Notes under the pieces: generated by a model
Databases searched by the model: none
Told to the model about the DNA's origin: nothing
The model's input: the letters and a program-made list of their open reading frames with translations, nothing else
Source of the DNA: Falsiroseomonas bella
GTDB taxonomy: Bacteria; Pseudomonadota; Alphaproteobacteria; Acetobacterales; Acetobacteraceae
NCBI RefSeq assembly: GCF_003173615.1
Contig: NZ_QGNA01000004.1
Span: 558,001-622,000, forward strand
DNA: 64,000 bases
Reading direction: 5' to 3'
Shown here: piece by piece, positions 42,072 through 50,382 of the stretch
How the letters are laid out: the number at the start of each line of letters is the position of its first letter
How positions within the stretch are numbered: position 1 is the first letter of the stretch
Program-made: the position numbers and the translations under genes

Positions 42072-42221
42072 CCTTTCGCGCGCATTTCGCGCGGCGGAAA
42101 CAACTGAAACGCAGCCCGCAGCGACGGATACGGGCGCACAATCCGCGCGCAAGGTCGCGCGGCGAAAACGTCTCCCACAGGCACGGGATGTTCCGGGCCG
42201 ATCCGATCTGGGAGACCTCCG

Positions 42222-43967
42222 ATGGCGACCGTCAGCATCAATTTCGGCGACGACAACGACAACTTCTACGGCCAGCCCTATGACGACGACCTCATCATCC
42301 AGATGGGCAAGGGCAACGACACCGTCTTCGCCGGCGAGGGGACCAACCTCGTCTATCTCGGCGCCGGCAACGACGTCTTCGAGTCGGAGGACATGCTCGG
42401 CGGGCCGTTCGATGAGTCCACCGAATGCGGCCCTTCCACGGTGTATGGCGACATCGGGAATGACCTGTTCGACTTCTACGACGTGTCGGGCACCGCCTAT
42501 GGCGGCAAGGACAACGACATCTACCTGATCAAGGGCATGGACGCCTCGGTCAGCGTGGTCGAGTACGGCGGCGAGGGCATCGACACGATAAAGATCGACC
42601 TCTGGAGCAAGGCCACCTACACGATCCCGGTCAACGTCGAGAACCTCAGCGTTGGCAACGTCTACTACTGGGGCTTCTTCAGCAACACCTGGGAGACGAC
42701 GAACAACAGCTTCGAGGAGGGCTTCGTCGACGCGGGCGTCACCATCATCGGCAACGCCGAGAACAACGCCATCACCGGCAGCGACATGCACGACACGCTG
42801 AAAGGCGGTGCGGGCGCCGACACGGTGAAGGGCGGCCTGGCGAACGACGTGCTCCATGGCGAGGACGGCAACGACGTGCTGTGGGGCGAGCACGGCAACG
42901 ACAAGGCCTATGGCGGCATCGGCAACGACAAGCTCTCCGGCCACGGCGGCAACGACACGCTCGACGGTGGGGAGAACGACGATCTCGTGGACGGCGGCGG
43001 CGGCAACGACCTGCTCTACGGCGGGAACGGCAAGGACGTGCTGTTCGACGGCGCGGGCGCCGACACGATGAATGGCGGCGCGGGCGATGACATCTATGTG
43101 GTCACCGACGCGACCGACAAGGTCATCGAGGCCGCCGGCGGCGGCAATGACCTGGTGAAGACCAAGCTCGCCAGCTACACGCTCGGCAGCGAGGTGGAAT
43201 CGCTGATGTTCACCGGCAGCGGCGGCTTCCAGGGCACCGGCAACGCGCTGACCAACCGCATCACCGGCGGCTCCGGCGCGGACCTGCTCAAGGGCATGGA
43301 CGGCAACGACGTGCTGACCGGCAATGACGGCGCCGACCAGCTCTATACCGGCACCGGTAACGACTACGCCTCCGGCGGCAACGGCATCGACAGCCTGTTC
43401 GGCGAGGCCGGCAACGACTCGCTCTACGGCAACAACGACGCCGACTACCTGACGGGCGGCGGCGACAACGACTACCTGGACGGCGGCGCCGGCAACGACA
43501 ACATGCATGGCGACGACGGCCACGACACGATGCAGGGCGGCGACGGCAACGACCTGATGCAGGGCGGTGCCGGCAACGACGAGATCCGCGGCGGCAACGG
43601 CGACGACAAGATCTATGGCGGCCTGGGCAAGGACAAGCTCTACGGCGACGCCGGCTTCGACAGCTTCAGCTACCAGTCGCTGAACGAAAGCAACGCCGCC
43701 TTCGGCCGCGACTTCATCTACGGCTTCGAGCAGGGCAAGGACAGGATCGACCTGTCCTGGATCGACGCCGACAGCACGGTGGCCGGCAACCAGGGCTTCA
43801 ACTTCACCGGCAGCGGCGCCTTCTTCAAGAGCGCGGGCGATCTGTGGCTCACCTCCAGCCTGCTCGGCGCCACGGTGAACTGCGACGTCAACGGCGATGC
43901 GGTGGCCGACATGCAGATCAACGTGGTCGGCGTGTGGAACCTGACGGCGAGCGACTTCGTGCTCTGA
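42222..43967 (+). CDS. RTX-type calcium-binding protein (hemolysin-type repeats)
   Basis: 581 residues, strongly acidic and rich in Gly, Asn and Asp. No N-terminal signal peptide. Nonapeptide RTX repeats (GGxGxDxLx) occur in two blocks, about residues 190-295 and 350-480. Between them is a typical linker (VEAAGGG-like, LGSEVESLMFTGSGGFQGTG). The C-terminal ~100 residues (FGRDFIYGFEQGKDRIDLSW) resemble the serralysin-type C-terminal module that carries the type I secretion signal. It is probably secreted by a TolC-dependent ABC system and folds on external calcium. No type I secretion genes are close, and no toxin or enzyme domain is seen. Confidence 0.9.
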   Translation: MATVSINFGDDNDNFYGQPYDDDLIIQMGKGNDTVFAGEGTNLVYLGAGNDVFESEDMLGGPFDESTECGPSTVYGDIGNDLFDFYDVSGTAYGGKDNDIYLIKGMDASVSVVEYGGEGIDTIKIDLWSKATYTIPVNVENLSVGNVYYWGFFSNTWETTNNSFEEGFVDAGVTIIGNAENNAITGSDMHDTLKGGAGADTVKGGLANDVLHGEDGNDVLWGEHGNDKAYGGIGNDKLSGHGGNDTLDGGENDDLVDGGGGNDLLYGGNGKDVLFDGAGADTMNGGAGDDIYVVTDATDKVIEAAGGGNDLVKTKLASYTLGSEVESLMFTGSGGFQGTGNALTNRITGGSGADLLKGMDGNDVLTGNDGADQLYTGTGNDYASGGNGIDSLFGEAGNDSLYGNNDADYLTGGGDNDYLDGGAGNDNMHGDDGHDTMQGGDGNDLMQGGAGNDEIRGGNGDDKIYGGLGKDKLYGDAGFDSFSYQSLNESNAAFGRDFIYGFEQGKDRIDLSWIDADSTVAGNQGFNFTGSGAFFKSAGDLWLTSSLLGATVNCDVNGDAVADMQINVVGVWNLTASDFVL

Positions 43968-44089
43968 TCCTCGATGCCCCGTCGGCTTGCGCCGCCGGGA
44001 GGGCCTGCCCACGCCACCCGCGCACGGCTTCGCCGCCGGCGCGGGTTTGGCTATGCTGCGGCCACAACGGCCGGGCGGGAGATCCAGGG

Positions 44090-46480
44090 ATGACCGAGCA
44101 GAAGCCGATCAGGCCGGCGCAGGCCATGGACCCGATGCGCCGGCTGCGCCTGCTGCACCAGGTGGAGCGCAAGCTGCTCTGGCTATCGGCCTGGATGATC
44201 CACCATGCGAACCACATCCGCCCGAACCGCGACGGTCTGAAGGTCGGCGGCCACCAGGCCTCCTGCGCCTCCTGCATCTCCATCATGGCGGCGCTGTATT
44301 TCGAGATCCTGCGGCCCGCGGATCGCGTGGCCGTGAAGCCGCATGCCGGGCCGGTGTTCCACGCGATCAACTACCTGCTGGGCCGCCAGACGAAGGAGAA
44401 GCTCGCGACGCTGCGCGAGTTCGGCGGCATCCAGCCCTATCCCTCCCGCATGAAGGACGGGGCGGAGGTGGATTTCTCCACCGGCTCCGTCGGCCTCGGC
44501 GTGGCACTGACCACCTTCGGCTCGCTCGTGCAGGACTATGTCCATCTGCACGGCATGGCGCGGCCCGACGTGCCGAAGGGCCGGCATGTCGCGATCGTGG
44601 GCGATGCCGAGCTCGACGAGGGGAACATCTACGAAGCCCTGCTGGAGGGCTGGAAGCACGATGTGCGGAACGTCTGGTGGGTGGTGGACTACAACCGCCA
44701 GAGCCTCGACAGCGTCGTCCCCGACCGCCTCTTCGGCCGGATCGAGGGGCTGTTCCGCGACATGGGCTGGAACGTCGTCACGTTGAAATACGGAAGGAAG
44801 CTGCAGGCCGCCTTCGCGCGGCCGGACGGCGACGCGCTGCGCCGCTGGATCGACGATTGCCCGAACAGTCTCTACGCGGCGCTCACCTTCCAGGGCGGCG
44901 CCGCCTGGCGCAACGCTGTGCTGGCCGATCTCGGTCGCGTGCCCGGCGTGCGCGCCATCATCGACCCGCTGACCGATGACGAACTGGCCGAGTTGATGAC
45001 CAATCTGGGCGGCCACGACATCGAGACGCTCACGGAAGCCTTCCGCGCGCAGGATGCGGAGGGCGACCAGCCCACCTGCTTCATTGCCTACACCATCAAG
45101 GGCATGGGCCTGCCCTTCGCCGGGCACAAGGACAACCATGCCGGGCTGATGACGAAGGAGCAGATGGCCGGCTTCCGTGCCGCCATGCGCATCCGCGAGG
45201 GCCATGAATGGGACCCGCATGAGGGGCTCGACGCGACCGAGGCGGAGATGCGCGCCTTCCTCGACGCCACGCCCTTCGCCGCGCCGCTCGCATCCGAGGG
45301 CCGCCGCCTCTCCGCGCCGCCGGTGCATGTGCCTGCTTCCTTCGCCGTGCCCCGCGTGCCGGCCGGAAGAAAGCTCTCCACCCAGGCGGCCTTCGGCGAG
45401 ATCCTGGCGGAGCTTGGCCGCGGCCACGGGGATGCGGCGGAGATCGCGGCCCGCATCGTCACCACCAGTCCGGACGTGACGGTCAGCACCAATCTCGGCC
45501 CCTGGGTGAACCGGCGGGGGATCTTCGACCGCCACCAAAAGAACGACGTTTTCCGGGATGCCAAGCTGGCGAGTGCGCAGCGCTGGGGCATGGCGCCGGA
45601 AGGCCAGCACATCGAACTCGGAATCGCCGAGCAGAATCTGTTTCTTCTTCTTTCGGCCTTGGGGCTGTCGCATCAGCTCTATGGCGCACGGCTTCTGCCG
45701 GTCGGCACGGTGTACGATCCCTTCGTCAATCGCGGCCTCGATGCGCTGATCTACGCCTGCTACCAGGATGCCCGTTTCCTGCTGGTGAGCACGCCATCGG
45801 GTCTGACGCTCGCGCCCGAGGGCGGCCAGCACCAGAGCGTCAACACGCCGCTGATCGGCATGGCGGCCGACCGGCTGGCGAGCTTCGAGCCCGCCCATGC
45901 CGACGAGCTCGCGATCCTGCTGCGCCACGCCTTCGACCACATGCAGAAGCCGGACGGCTCGGCCGTATGGCTGCGCCTGTCCACCCGCGCGCTGGCGCAG
46001 CCGGAGCGCAGCCTCGATCCCGCCGCGGTGATCGCCGGCGGCTACTGGGTGGTGCCGCCCGCGGACGGCGCGCGGATCGCCATCGCCTATCAGGGACCGG
46101 TCGCGCCGGAGGCGGCGGAGGCCTTCGAGGAATTGCGCGCGGAGGAACCCGGCGCCGGGCTGCTCGCGATCACCTCGCCCGACCGGCTGCACGCCGACTG
46201 GATCGCGGCGCGCCGCGCGCGGCGCAACGGCCAGGCGCGGCGCCCGTCGCACATCGAGACGCTGCTCGCGCCGCTCGCGGCGGAAGCTGCGATCGTCGGC
46301 GTGCTGGACGGCCACCCGGCCGCCCATGCCTGGCTCGGCGCGGTGCGCGGGCAGCGCGTGGTCCCCCTCGGCGTGGACCGCTTCGGCCAGGCGGGCGACA
46401 TCCCCGACCTCTATCGCGAGTACGGGCTCGATGCCGCCGCGATCCTGGATGCCTGCGCCGAGGCGCTGCTGCCGGCATGA
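44090..46480 (+). CDS. Transketolase-like thiamine diphosphate enzyme (AceE-related)
   Basis: 796 residues. The thiamine diphosphate site begins IVGDAELDEGNIYEALLEGW and ends VVDYNRQSLD. The substrate-channel His pattern is seen in KVGGHQASCASCISIMAALYF. The second half has HIELGIAEQNLFLLLSALGL and the activating Glu region. The sequence is closer to the E1 of pyruvate dehydrogenase (AceE) and the rhizobial-type transketolase than to the short TktA. Without neighbouring E2/E3 genes it may act as a stand-alone TPP enzyme. GGGAGATCCAGGG precedes the ATG. Its stop overlaps the first methyltransferase (ATGA). Confidence 0.85.
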   Translation: MTEQKPIRPAQAMDPMRRLRLLHQVERKLLWLSAWMIHHANHIRPNRDGLKVGGHQASCASCISIMAALYFEILRPADRVAVKPHAGPVFHAINYLLGRQTKEKLATLREFGGIQPYPSRMKDGAEVDFSTGSVGLGVALTTFGSLVQDYVHLHGMARPDVPKGRHVAIVGDAELDEGNIYEALLEGWKHDVRNVWWVVDYNRQSLDSVVPDRLFGRIEGLFRDMGWNVVTLKYGRKLQAAFARPDGDALRRWIDDCPNSLYAALTFQGGAAWRNAVLADLGRVPGVRAIIDPLTDDELAELMTNLGGHDIETLTEAFRAQDAEGDQPTCFIAYTIKGMGLPFAGHKDNHAGLMTKEQMAGFRAAMRIREGHEWDPHEGLDATEAEMRAFLDATPFAAPLASEGRRLSAPPVHVPASFAVPRVPAGRKLSTQAAFGEILAELGRGHGDAAEIAARIVTTSPDVTVSTNLGPWVNRRGIFDRHQKNDVFRDAKLASAQRWGMAPEGQHIELGIAEQNLFLLLSALGLSHQLYGARLLPVGTVYDPFVNRGLDALIYACYQDARFLLVSTPSGLTLAPEGGQHQSVNTPLIGMAADRLASFEPAHADELAILLRHAFDHMQKPDGSAVWLRLSTRALAQPERSLDPAAVIAGGYWVVPPADGARIAIAYQGPVAPEAAEAFEELRAEEPGAGLLAITSPDRLHADWIAARRARRNGQARRPSHIETLLAPLAAEAAIVGVLDGHPAAHAWLGAVRGQRVVPLGVDRFGQAGDIPDLYREYGLDAAAILDACAEALLPA

Positions 46481-47475
46481 GCGACCGGCCGCGCCGCCCG
46501 CGCTGGCTGGATCGCAAGCCGGAACCGCAGAATGTCATCGCCGCCTACCGCTGGCTGCTCGGGCGCGATGTCGAGAGCCCGCAGACGGCGGAACGCATGG
46601 CCGCCGCCTCGCTCACCATCGCGGAGCTGCGCCAGCGCGTGATGGACTCGGCCGAGTGCCGCGCGCAATTCGACCCGATGCGCTGGCGCCCGATGCCGCT
46701 CGACATCCCGCCGCTGGAGATCGAGAGCGCGGCGGAACCGGCGCAGCTCGCCGCGCTGCTCGATCGCATCGGCCGCGCCTGGAGCACGCTGGGCGAGACC
46801 GAGCCGCACTGGTCGGTGCTCACCGACGACCGCTTCCGCGGCGAGCGCCTGGCGGACAACCTGGCGAGCTTCATGGCCTCGGGCGAGGGGAGCGCGAAGG
46901 GCGTCGCCGCCATGCTCGCGCGGCACGGGGTGACGCCCGGCAGCCATCCGCGCCTGGTGGAATTCGGCTGCGGCGTGGGGCGCGTGACGCTGCCTCTGGC
47001 GCAGCGCTTCGCGCAGGTGACCGGCTGCGACGTCTCGCCCGGCCATCTGGCCGCCGCAAAGGACGCGGCGGCGCGCGCCGGGGTGGAAGGCATTGCCTGG
47101 TGGCAGGTGCGGACCGAGGCGCTGCTGCCACCCGGGCCGTGGGACATCTGGTACAGCCACCTCGTCCTGCAGCACAATCCGCCGCCGCTGGTGCGCCACA
47201 TCCTGCGCCAGGCCTTCGCCGGCCTCGCGCCGGGGGGCGTCGCGCTGTTCCAGGTGCCGACCTACATCCGCGGCTACCGCTTCGTGCTGGCCGAGTACCT
47301 GGCGCGGCCGGCGGAGGGCGGGATGGAGATGCACGCCCTGCCGCAGCCCGAGATCTTCGCGCTGGCCGCCGAGGCCGGCCTGCAGGTGCTGGAAGTGCGC
47401 GACGACAGCCACCTGACCACGCGCGAGGCAGGACGCTTCCTCTCCCACAGCTACCTGTTCCGCCGGTCGGGGTGA
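46477..47475 (+). CDS. Class I SAM-dependent methyltransferase with N-terminal DUF4214-like repeat (copy A)
   Basis: 332 residues. The first ~50 residues (NVIAAYRWLLGRDVESPQTA, then LRQRVMDSAECRAQF) resemble the short helical repeat DUF4214, found in glycan-linked and secreted proteins. The methyltransferase domain follows, with SAM motif I VEFGCGVGRVTLPLA, the acidic loop of motif II (VTGCDVSPGHLAAAK) and post-II FDIWYS-type DIWYSHLVLQHN. It overlaps the transketolase-like stop and is followed by a paralogue 46 bases after its stop. Substrate unknown; nearby glycosylation genes are not seen. Confidence 0.82.
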   Translation: MSDRPRRPRWLDRKPEPQNVIAAYRWLLGRDVESPQTAERMAAASLTIAELRQRVMDSAECRAQFDPMRWRPMPLDIPPLEIESAAEPAQLAALLDRIGRAWSTLGETEPHWSVLTDDRFRGERLADNLASFMASGEGSAKGVAAMLARHGVTPGSHPRLVEFGCGVGRVTLPLAQRFAQVTGCDVSPGHLAAAKDAAARAGVEGIAWWQVRTEALLPPGPWDIWYSHLVLQHNPPPLVRHILRQAFAGLAPGGVALFQVPTYIRGYRFVLAEYLARPAEGGMEMHALPQPEIFALAAEAGLQVLEVRDDSHLTTREAGRFLSHSYLFRRSG

Positions 47476-47521
47476 CCGCACCGGGCTTCTTCGCACCGGC
47501 CGGCCCGCCTATACCGTCCGC

Positions 47522-48613
47522 ATGAGCGAGGACGCCGCCCCGCCCGCGATCGAGACCGCGACGCAACGGCGCCAGGCCCGCATGGCGCAGCGCCTGGCGG
47601 CGCGGCTGGCCGCACGGCCGATGGGCGAGGCGGCCGAAGCCGATCCCTTGCAGGCCGCACCGACATCGGCCGACGTGCTCGAAGCCTATCTCTGGCTCCT
47701 CGGCCGCGCGCCGGAGGATGCGGGCGTCGTCACGCGGCTGCTCGCCCGGATGGACAGCCGCGCCGCGCTGCGCACCGAGTTGTTGCGGTCGAGCGAGTTC
47801 CGCCTGCGCGTCGGCGCAGAGGCGCTGCCCGGGCTGCCCGCGGACGCCCCGGCCCTGCGCGTGGAGACGAAAGCCGCGCCGGCCGAGCTGGAGGCGATCC
47901 TGCTGGCGCTGCGTCGGGACTGGGGGCGCCTCGGGGAGACGGCGCCGCATTGGTCCTGCTGCCCGGAGGCAGCCTTCCGGCCGGATCGCATGGCGACCCA
48001 CAAGCGGGCCTTCTTCGCCTCGGGCATGGCGGACCGGCGGCTGGTCGAGGGCGTGCTGGCGCGTCACGAGGTCGCGCCGGAGCGGCTCGGCCGGCTTGTG
48101 GATTTCGGCTGCGGCCTTGGCCGCGCCACGCTGCACCTTGCGGCGATCTGCCCGGAGGTGACGGGGATCGACATCTCCGCGCCGCATCTGGCGCTGGCGC
48201 GGGCCGAGGCGCGCGCGCGGGGCCTCGATCACATCGCCTGGCTGCGCGCCCGGCCGGACCGGCCGATGCCGGCGGAGGGCTACGATCTGTGGTACAGCCG
48301 CTTCGTGCTGCAGCACATCCCGCCGCCGCTGGCTCGCCACCTGCTGGACCTGGCCTTCGCGGGCCTCGCGCCGGGGGGGCTCGCGGTGTTCCAGGCGCTG
48401 ACCTACGGCGCCGGCTATGCCTATACGGCCGGCACGCCGCCGCCGGCGGTCGGCAGCGCGCCCGAGGAGCTCCATGTGCTGCCGCAGGCGGTGATATTCG
48501 CCACGGCGGCCGCGGCGGGGCTTCGAGTGCTGGAGGTTCAGGAAGATCCGGCGCCGGGACTCGACCGCGGGCGCTGGCTGTCGCATCTCTTCGTGCTGCA
48601 GCGTCCCGCGTGA
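47522..48613 (+). CDS. Class I SAM-dependent methyltransferase with N-terminal DUF4214-like repeat (copy B)
   Basis: 363 residues. Same plan as copy A: DVLEAYLWLLGRAPEDAGVV and LRTELLRSSEFRLRV at the start, then LVDFGCGLGRATLHLA, VTGIDISAPHLALAR and LWYSRFVLQHIPPPL. The two copies align along the full methyltransferase part and differ most in the N-terminal ~70 residues, so they come from an old tandem duplication. The product ends GRWLSHLFVLQ, matching the HSYLF end of copy A. A tRNA-Leu gene follows 38 bases later. Confidence 0.82.
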   Translation: MSEDAAPPAIETATQRRQARMAQRLAARLAARPMGEAAEADPLQAAPTSADVLEAYLWLLGRAPEDAGVVTRLLARMDSRAALRTELLRSSEFRLRVGAEALPGLPADAPALRVETKAAPAELEAILLALRRDWGRLGETAPHWSCCPEAAFRPDRMATHKRAFFASGMADRRLVEGVLARHEVAPERLGRLVDFGCGLGRATLHLAAICPEVTGIDISAPHLALARAEARARGLDHIAWLRARPDRPMPAEGYDLWYSRFVLQHIPPPLARHLLDLAFAGLAPGGLAVFQALTYGAGYAYTAGTPPPAVGSAPEELHVLPQAVIFATAAAAGLRVLEVQEDPAPGLDRGRWLSHLFVLQRPA

Positions 48614-48651
48614 CCGCCGCGCCGATTACGGGCGCGGTGCGAGGGGCCTGA

Positions 48652-48732
48652 GCGGGCGTGGTGGAACGGTAGACACGCTGGATTTAGGTTCCAGTGGCGC
48701 AAGCCATGGGGGTTCAAGTCCCTCCGCCCGCA
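48652..48732 (+). tRNA. tRNA-Leu (anticodon TAG)
   Basis: 81 bases. Acceptor stem GCGGGCG / CGCCCGC, anticodon stem CTGGA / TCCAG with loop TTTAGGT giving anticodon TAG at 48685-48687, a class II variable arm (TGGCGCAAGCCATG) and T-arm GGGGGTTCAAGTCCCTC. CCA is not encoded. It reads CUN leucine codons. It lies just past the second methyltransferase and convergent with the hydantoinase gene. Confidence 0.93.
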
Positions 48733-48744
48733 TTCCCATGCCCA

Positions 48745-50382
48745 TCACCGCATCGGGACATAGCCCCGCAGCCGGTCCTGCTCCTGCGCATCGGCGCTGC
48801 GCGCGGCCGGCGACCCGAAGCCGCCGCCGCCGGAGGTCTCCAGCCGAACGATGTCGCCGCGCTGCAGGGGCAGGTTGTCGGTCTTGGGGGGGATCGGCGT
48901 CTCCCTGCCGTCGCGGGTCAGCGCCAGCACGCCCTTCGCCGCCGGCCCGCCGCCCGCAAGGCCATAGGGTGCGTGATCGAAGCGGTCCATGTTGGCCGTG
49001 AAGAAGCAGCGCGGGCTGTCCACGCGCCATTCCCGCACGAGGCCGAGGCCGCCGCGACGTTCGCCGGCACCGCCGCTGCCGTTCCGCAAGGCGTAGCGCA
49101 GCACGGTCAGCGGCAACTGCGCCTCGATCATCTCGACGGGGATATTGGCGTTGTTGTGCATGCCAGAGGCGAAGGCGTTGACGCCGTCCTTCGCGGGATG
49201 CGCGCCGGAACCGCCGATCTCGATCTCCACCAGCACCTCGCGTGCGCCGGATTCCGCGACGGTCTGGAAGGTGGTGACGTAGCTGTTGCCGTAATAGGCG
49301 GCCGGGATCATGGCCGGCACGGCCTGGTGCAGCGCGCCCATCATGGCGTTGAGCAGCCGGTGCGTCGCCGCGATGCGGTGCGCGACGGGGGCGGGGTGGC
49401 GGGCGTTCACCACCAGGCCTTCCGGCGCGATCACGCGGATCGGGCGGTAGCAGCCGGCGGACATGTGCAGCGAGGGATCGGCGCAGCACATCAGCGCGAA
49501 CATCACCGCGGCGTTGGTGCTGGCCAGCGTCGCGTTCACCGGCCCCGCCACCTGCGGCGAGCAGCCGGAGACGTCCACCACCGCTTCCTCGCCCGCGATG
49601 GTCAGCTTCACATGCAGCCGGATCGGCTTTCCCAGCTCGATGCCGTCGTCGTCCAGAAAGTCCTCGAACTCGTAGGTGCCGTCGGGCATGCGGGCGATGG
49701 CGGCGCGCATGCCGGCCTCGCTCATCGCGAGGATTCGCTGTCCTGCCTCGATCACTGCCTCGGCGCCGAAGCGCCGCGCCAGGCGCGCGATGGCCGCCGC
49801 GCCGACTTCCAGGCTGGCAAGCTGCGATGCCAGGTCGCCCATCAGCAGGTCCGGCTTCCGCACGTTCTGGCGGATCATCGCGAAGACCGCCTCGTTGCGG
49901 ACGCCGCGCGCGATCAGCTTCACCGGCGGGATGCGCAGCCCTTCCTGGAAGATTTCCAGCGCCTTCGCGGCATAGCTGCCGGCGGCGAGGCCGCCGACGT
50001 CGATGTGGTGGCAGAGCGTGCCGACGAAGGCGATGCGGCGGCCTTCATGAAAGACGGGGCGGAAGGCCAGGATGTCCGGCAGGTGCTGGCCGCCGCAATA
50101 AGGGTCGTTGAAGATGACGACGTCGCCTTCCTCCCACGCATCCGGCCGCACGTACTCCGCCAGCAGCGTGCGCAGCGCATGCGTCATGGAGTTCAGGTGG
50201 CTCGGGATGCGCGCGGATTGCGCGAGATTGTCGCCATCCGCATCGAAGACGGCGGTGGAGTAGTCCAGCAACTCGCGCACGATGGTGCTGCGGCTGGTGC
50301 GCCAGATGGTGACGTCCATCTCGGCCGCGGCGGCGGTCAGCGCGTTGCGGATGACTTCGATCTCGATGGGGCCGAGCGTCAT
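48745..50382 (-). CDS. Hydantoinase B/oxoprolinase family protein (HyuB)
   Basis: 545 residues, start overlapping the HyuA stop by 4 bases. Family marks: LGPIEIEVIRNALTAAAAEMD at the N-terminus, NDPYCGGQHLPDILAFRPVF, GAHPAKDGVNAFASGMHNN and the RYALRNGSGGAGERRGGLGL segment. HyuB pairs with HyuA to form an ATP-dependent hydantoinase/oxoprolinase-type amidase that opens cyclic amides (5-oxoproline, N-methylhydantoin or related lactams). Which ring is used here cannot be read from sequence. Part of the catabolic group with the M81 peptidase and Bug receptors. Confidence 0.93.
   Translation of the reverse strand: MTLGPIEIEVIRNALTAAAAEMDVTIWRTSRSTIVRELLDYSTAVFDADGDNLAQSARIPSHLNSMTHALRTLLAEYVRPDAWEEGDVVIFNDPYCGGQHLPDILAFRPVFHEGRRIAFVGTLCHHIDVGGLAAGSYAAKALEIFQEGLRIPPVKLIARGVRNEAVFAMIRQNVRKPDLLMGDLASQLASLEVGAAAIARLARRFGAEAVIEAGQRILAMSEAGMRAAIARMPDGTYEFEDFLDDDGIELGKPIRLHVKLTIAGEEAVVDVSGCSPQVAGPVNATLASTNAAVMFALMCCADPSLHMSAGCYRPIRVIAPEGLVVNARHPAPVAHRIAATHRLLNAMMGALHQAVPAMIPAAYYGNSYVTTFQTVAESGAREVLVEIEIGGSGAHPAKDGVNAFASGMHNNANIPVEMIEAQLPLTVLRYALRNGSGGAGERRGGLGLVREWRVDSPRCFFTANMDRFDHAPYGLAGGGPAAKGVLALTRDGRETPIPPKTDNLPLQRGDIVRLETSGGGGFGSPAARSADAQEQDRLRGYVPMR

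Noticed and set aside
42222-43967. Calling the RTX protein a hemolysin or toxin
   Set aside because: Only calcium-binding repeats and a secretion module are visible; there is no pore-forming or catalytic domain.
40548-44012. A minus-strand open frame of over 1,100 codons
   Set aside because: It is the antisense of malonyl-CoA decarboxylase and the RTX repeats; its repetitive Val/Ala/Asp pattern mirrors the RTX code.
48652-48732. tRNA-Leu as an integration site for the HyuAB region
   Set aside because: No integrase, no partial tRNA copy downstream and no composition shift are seen.
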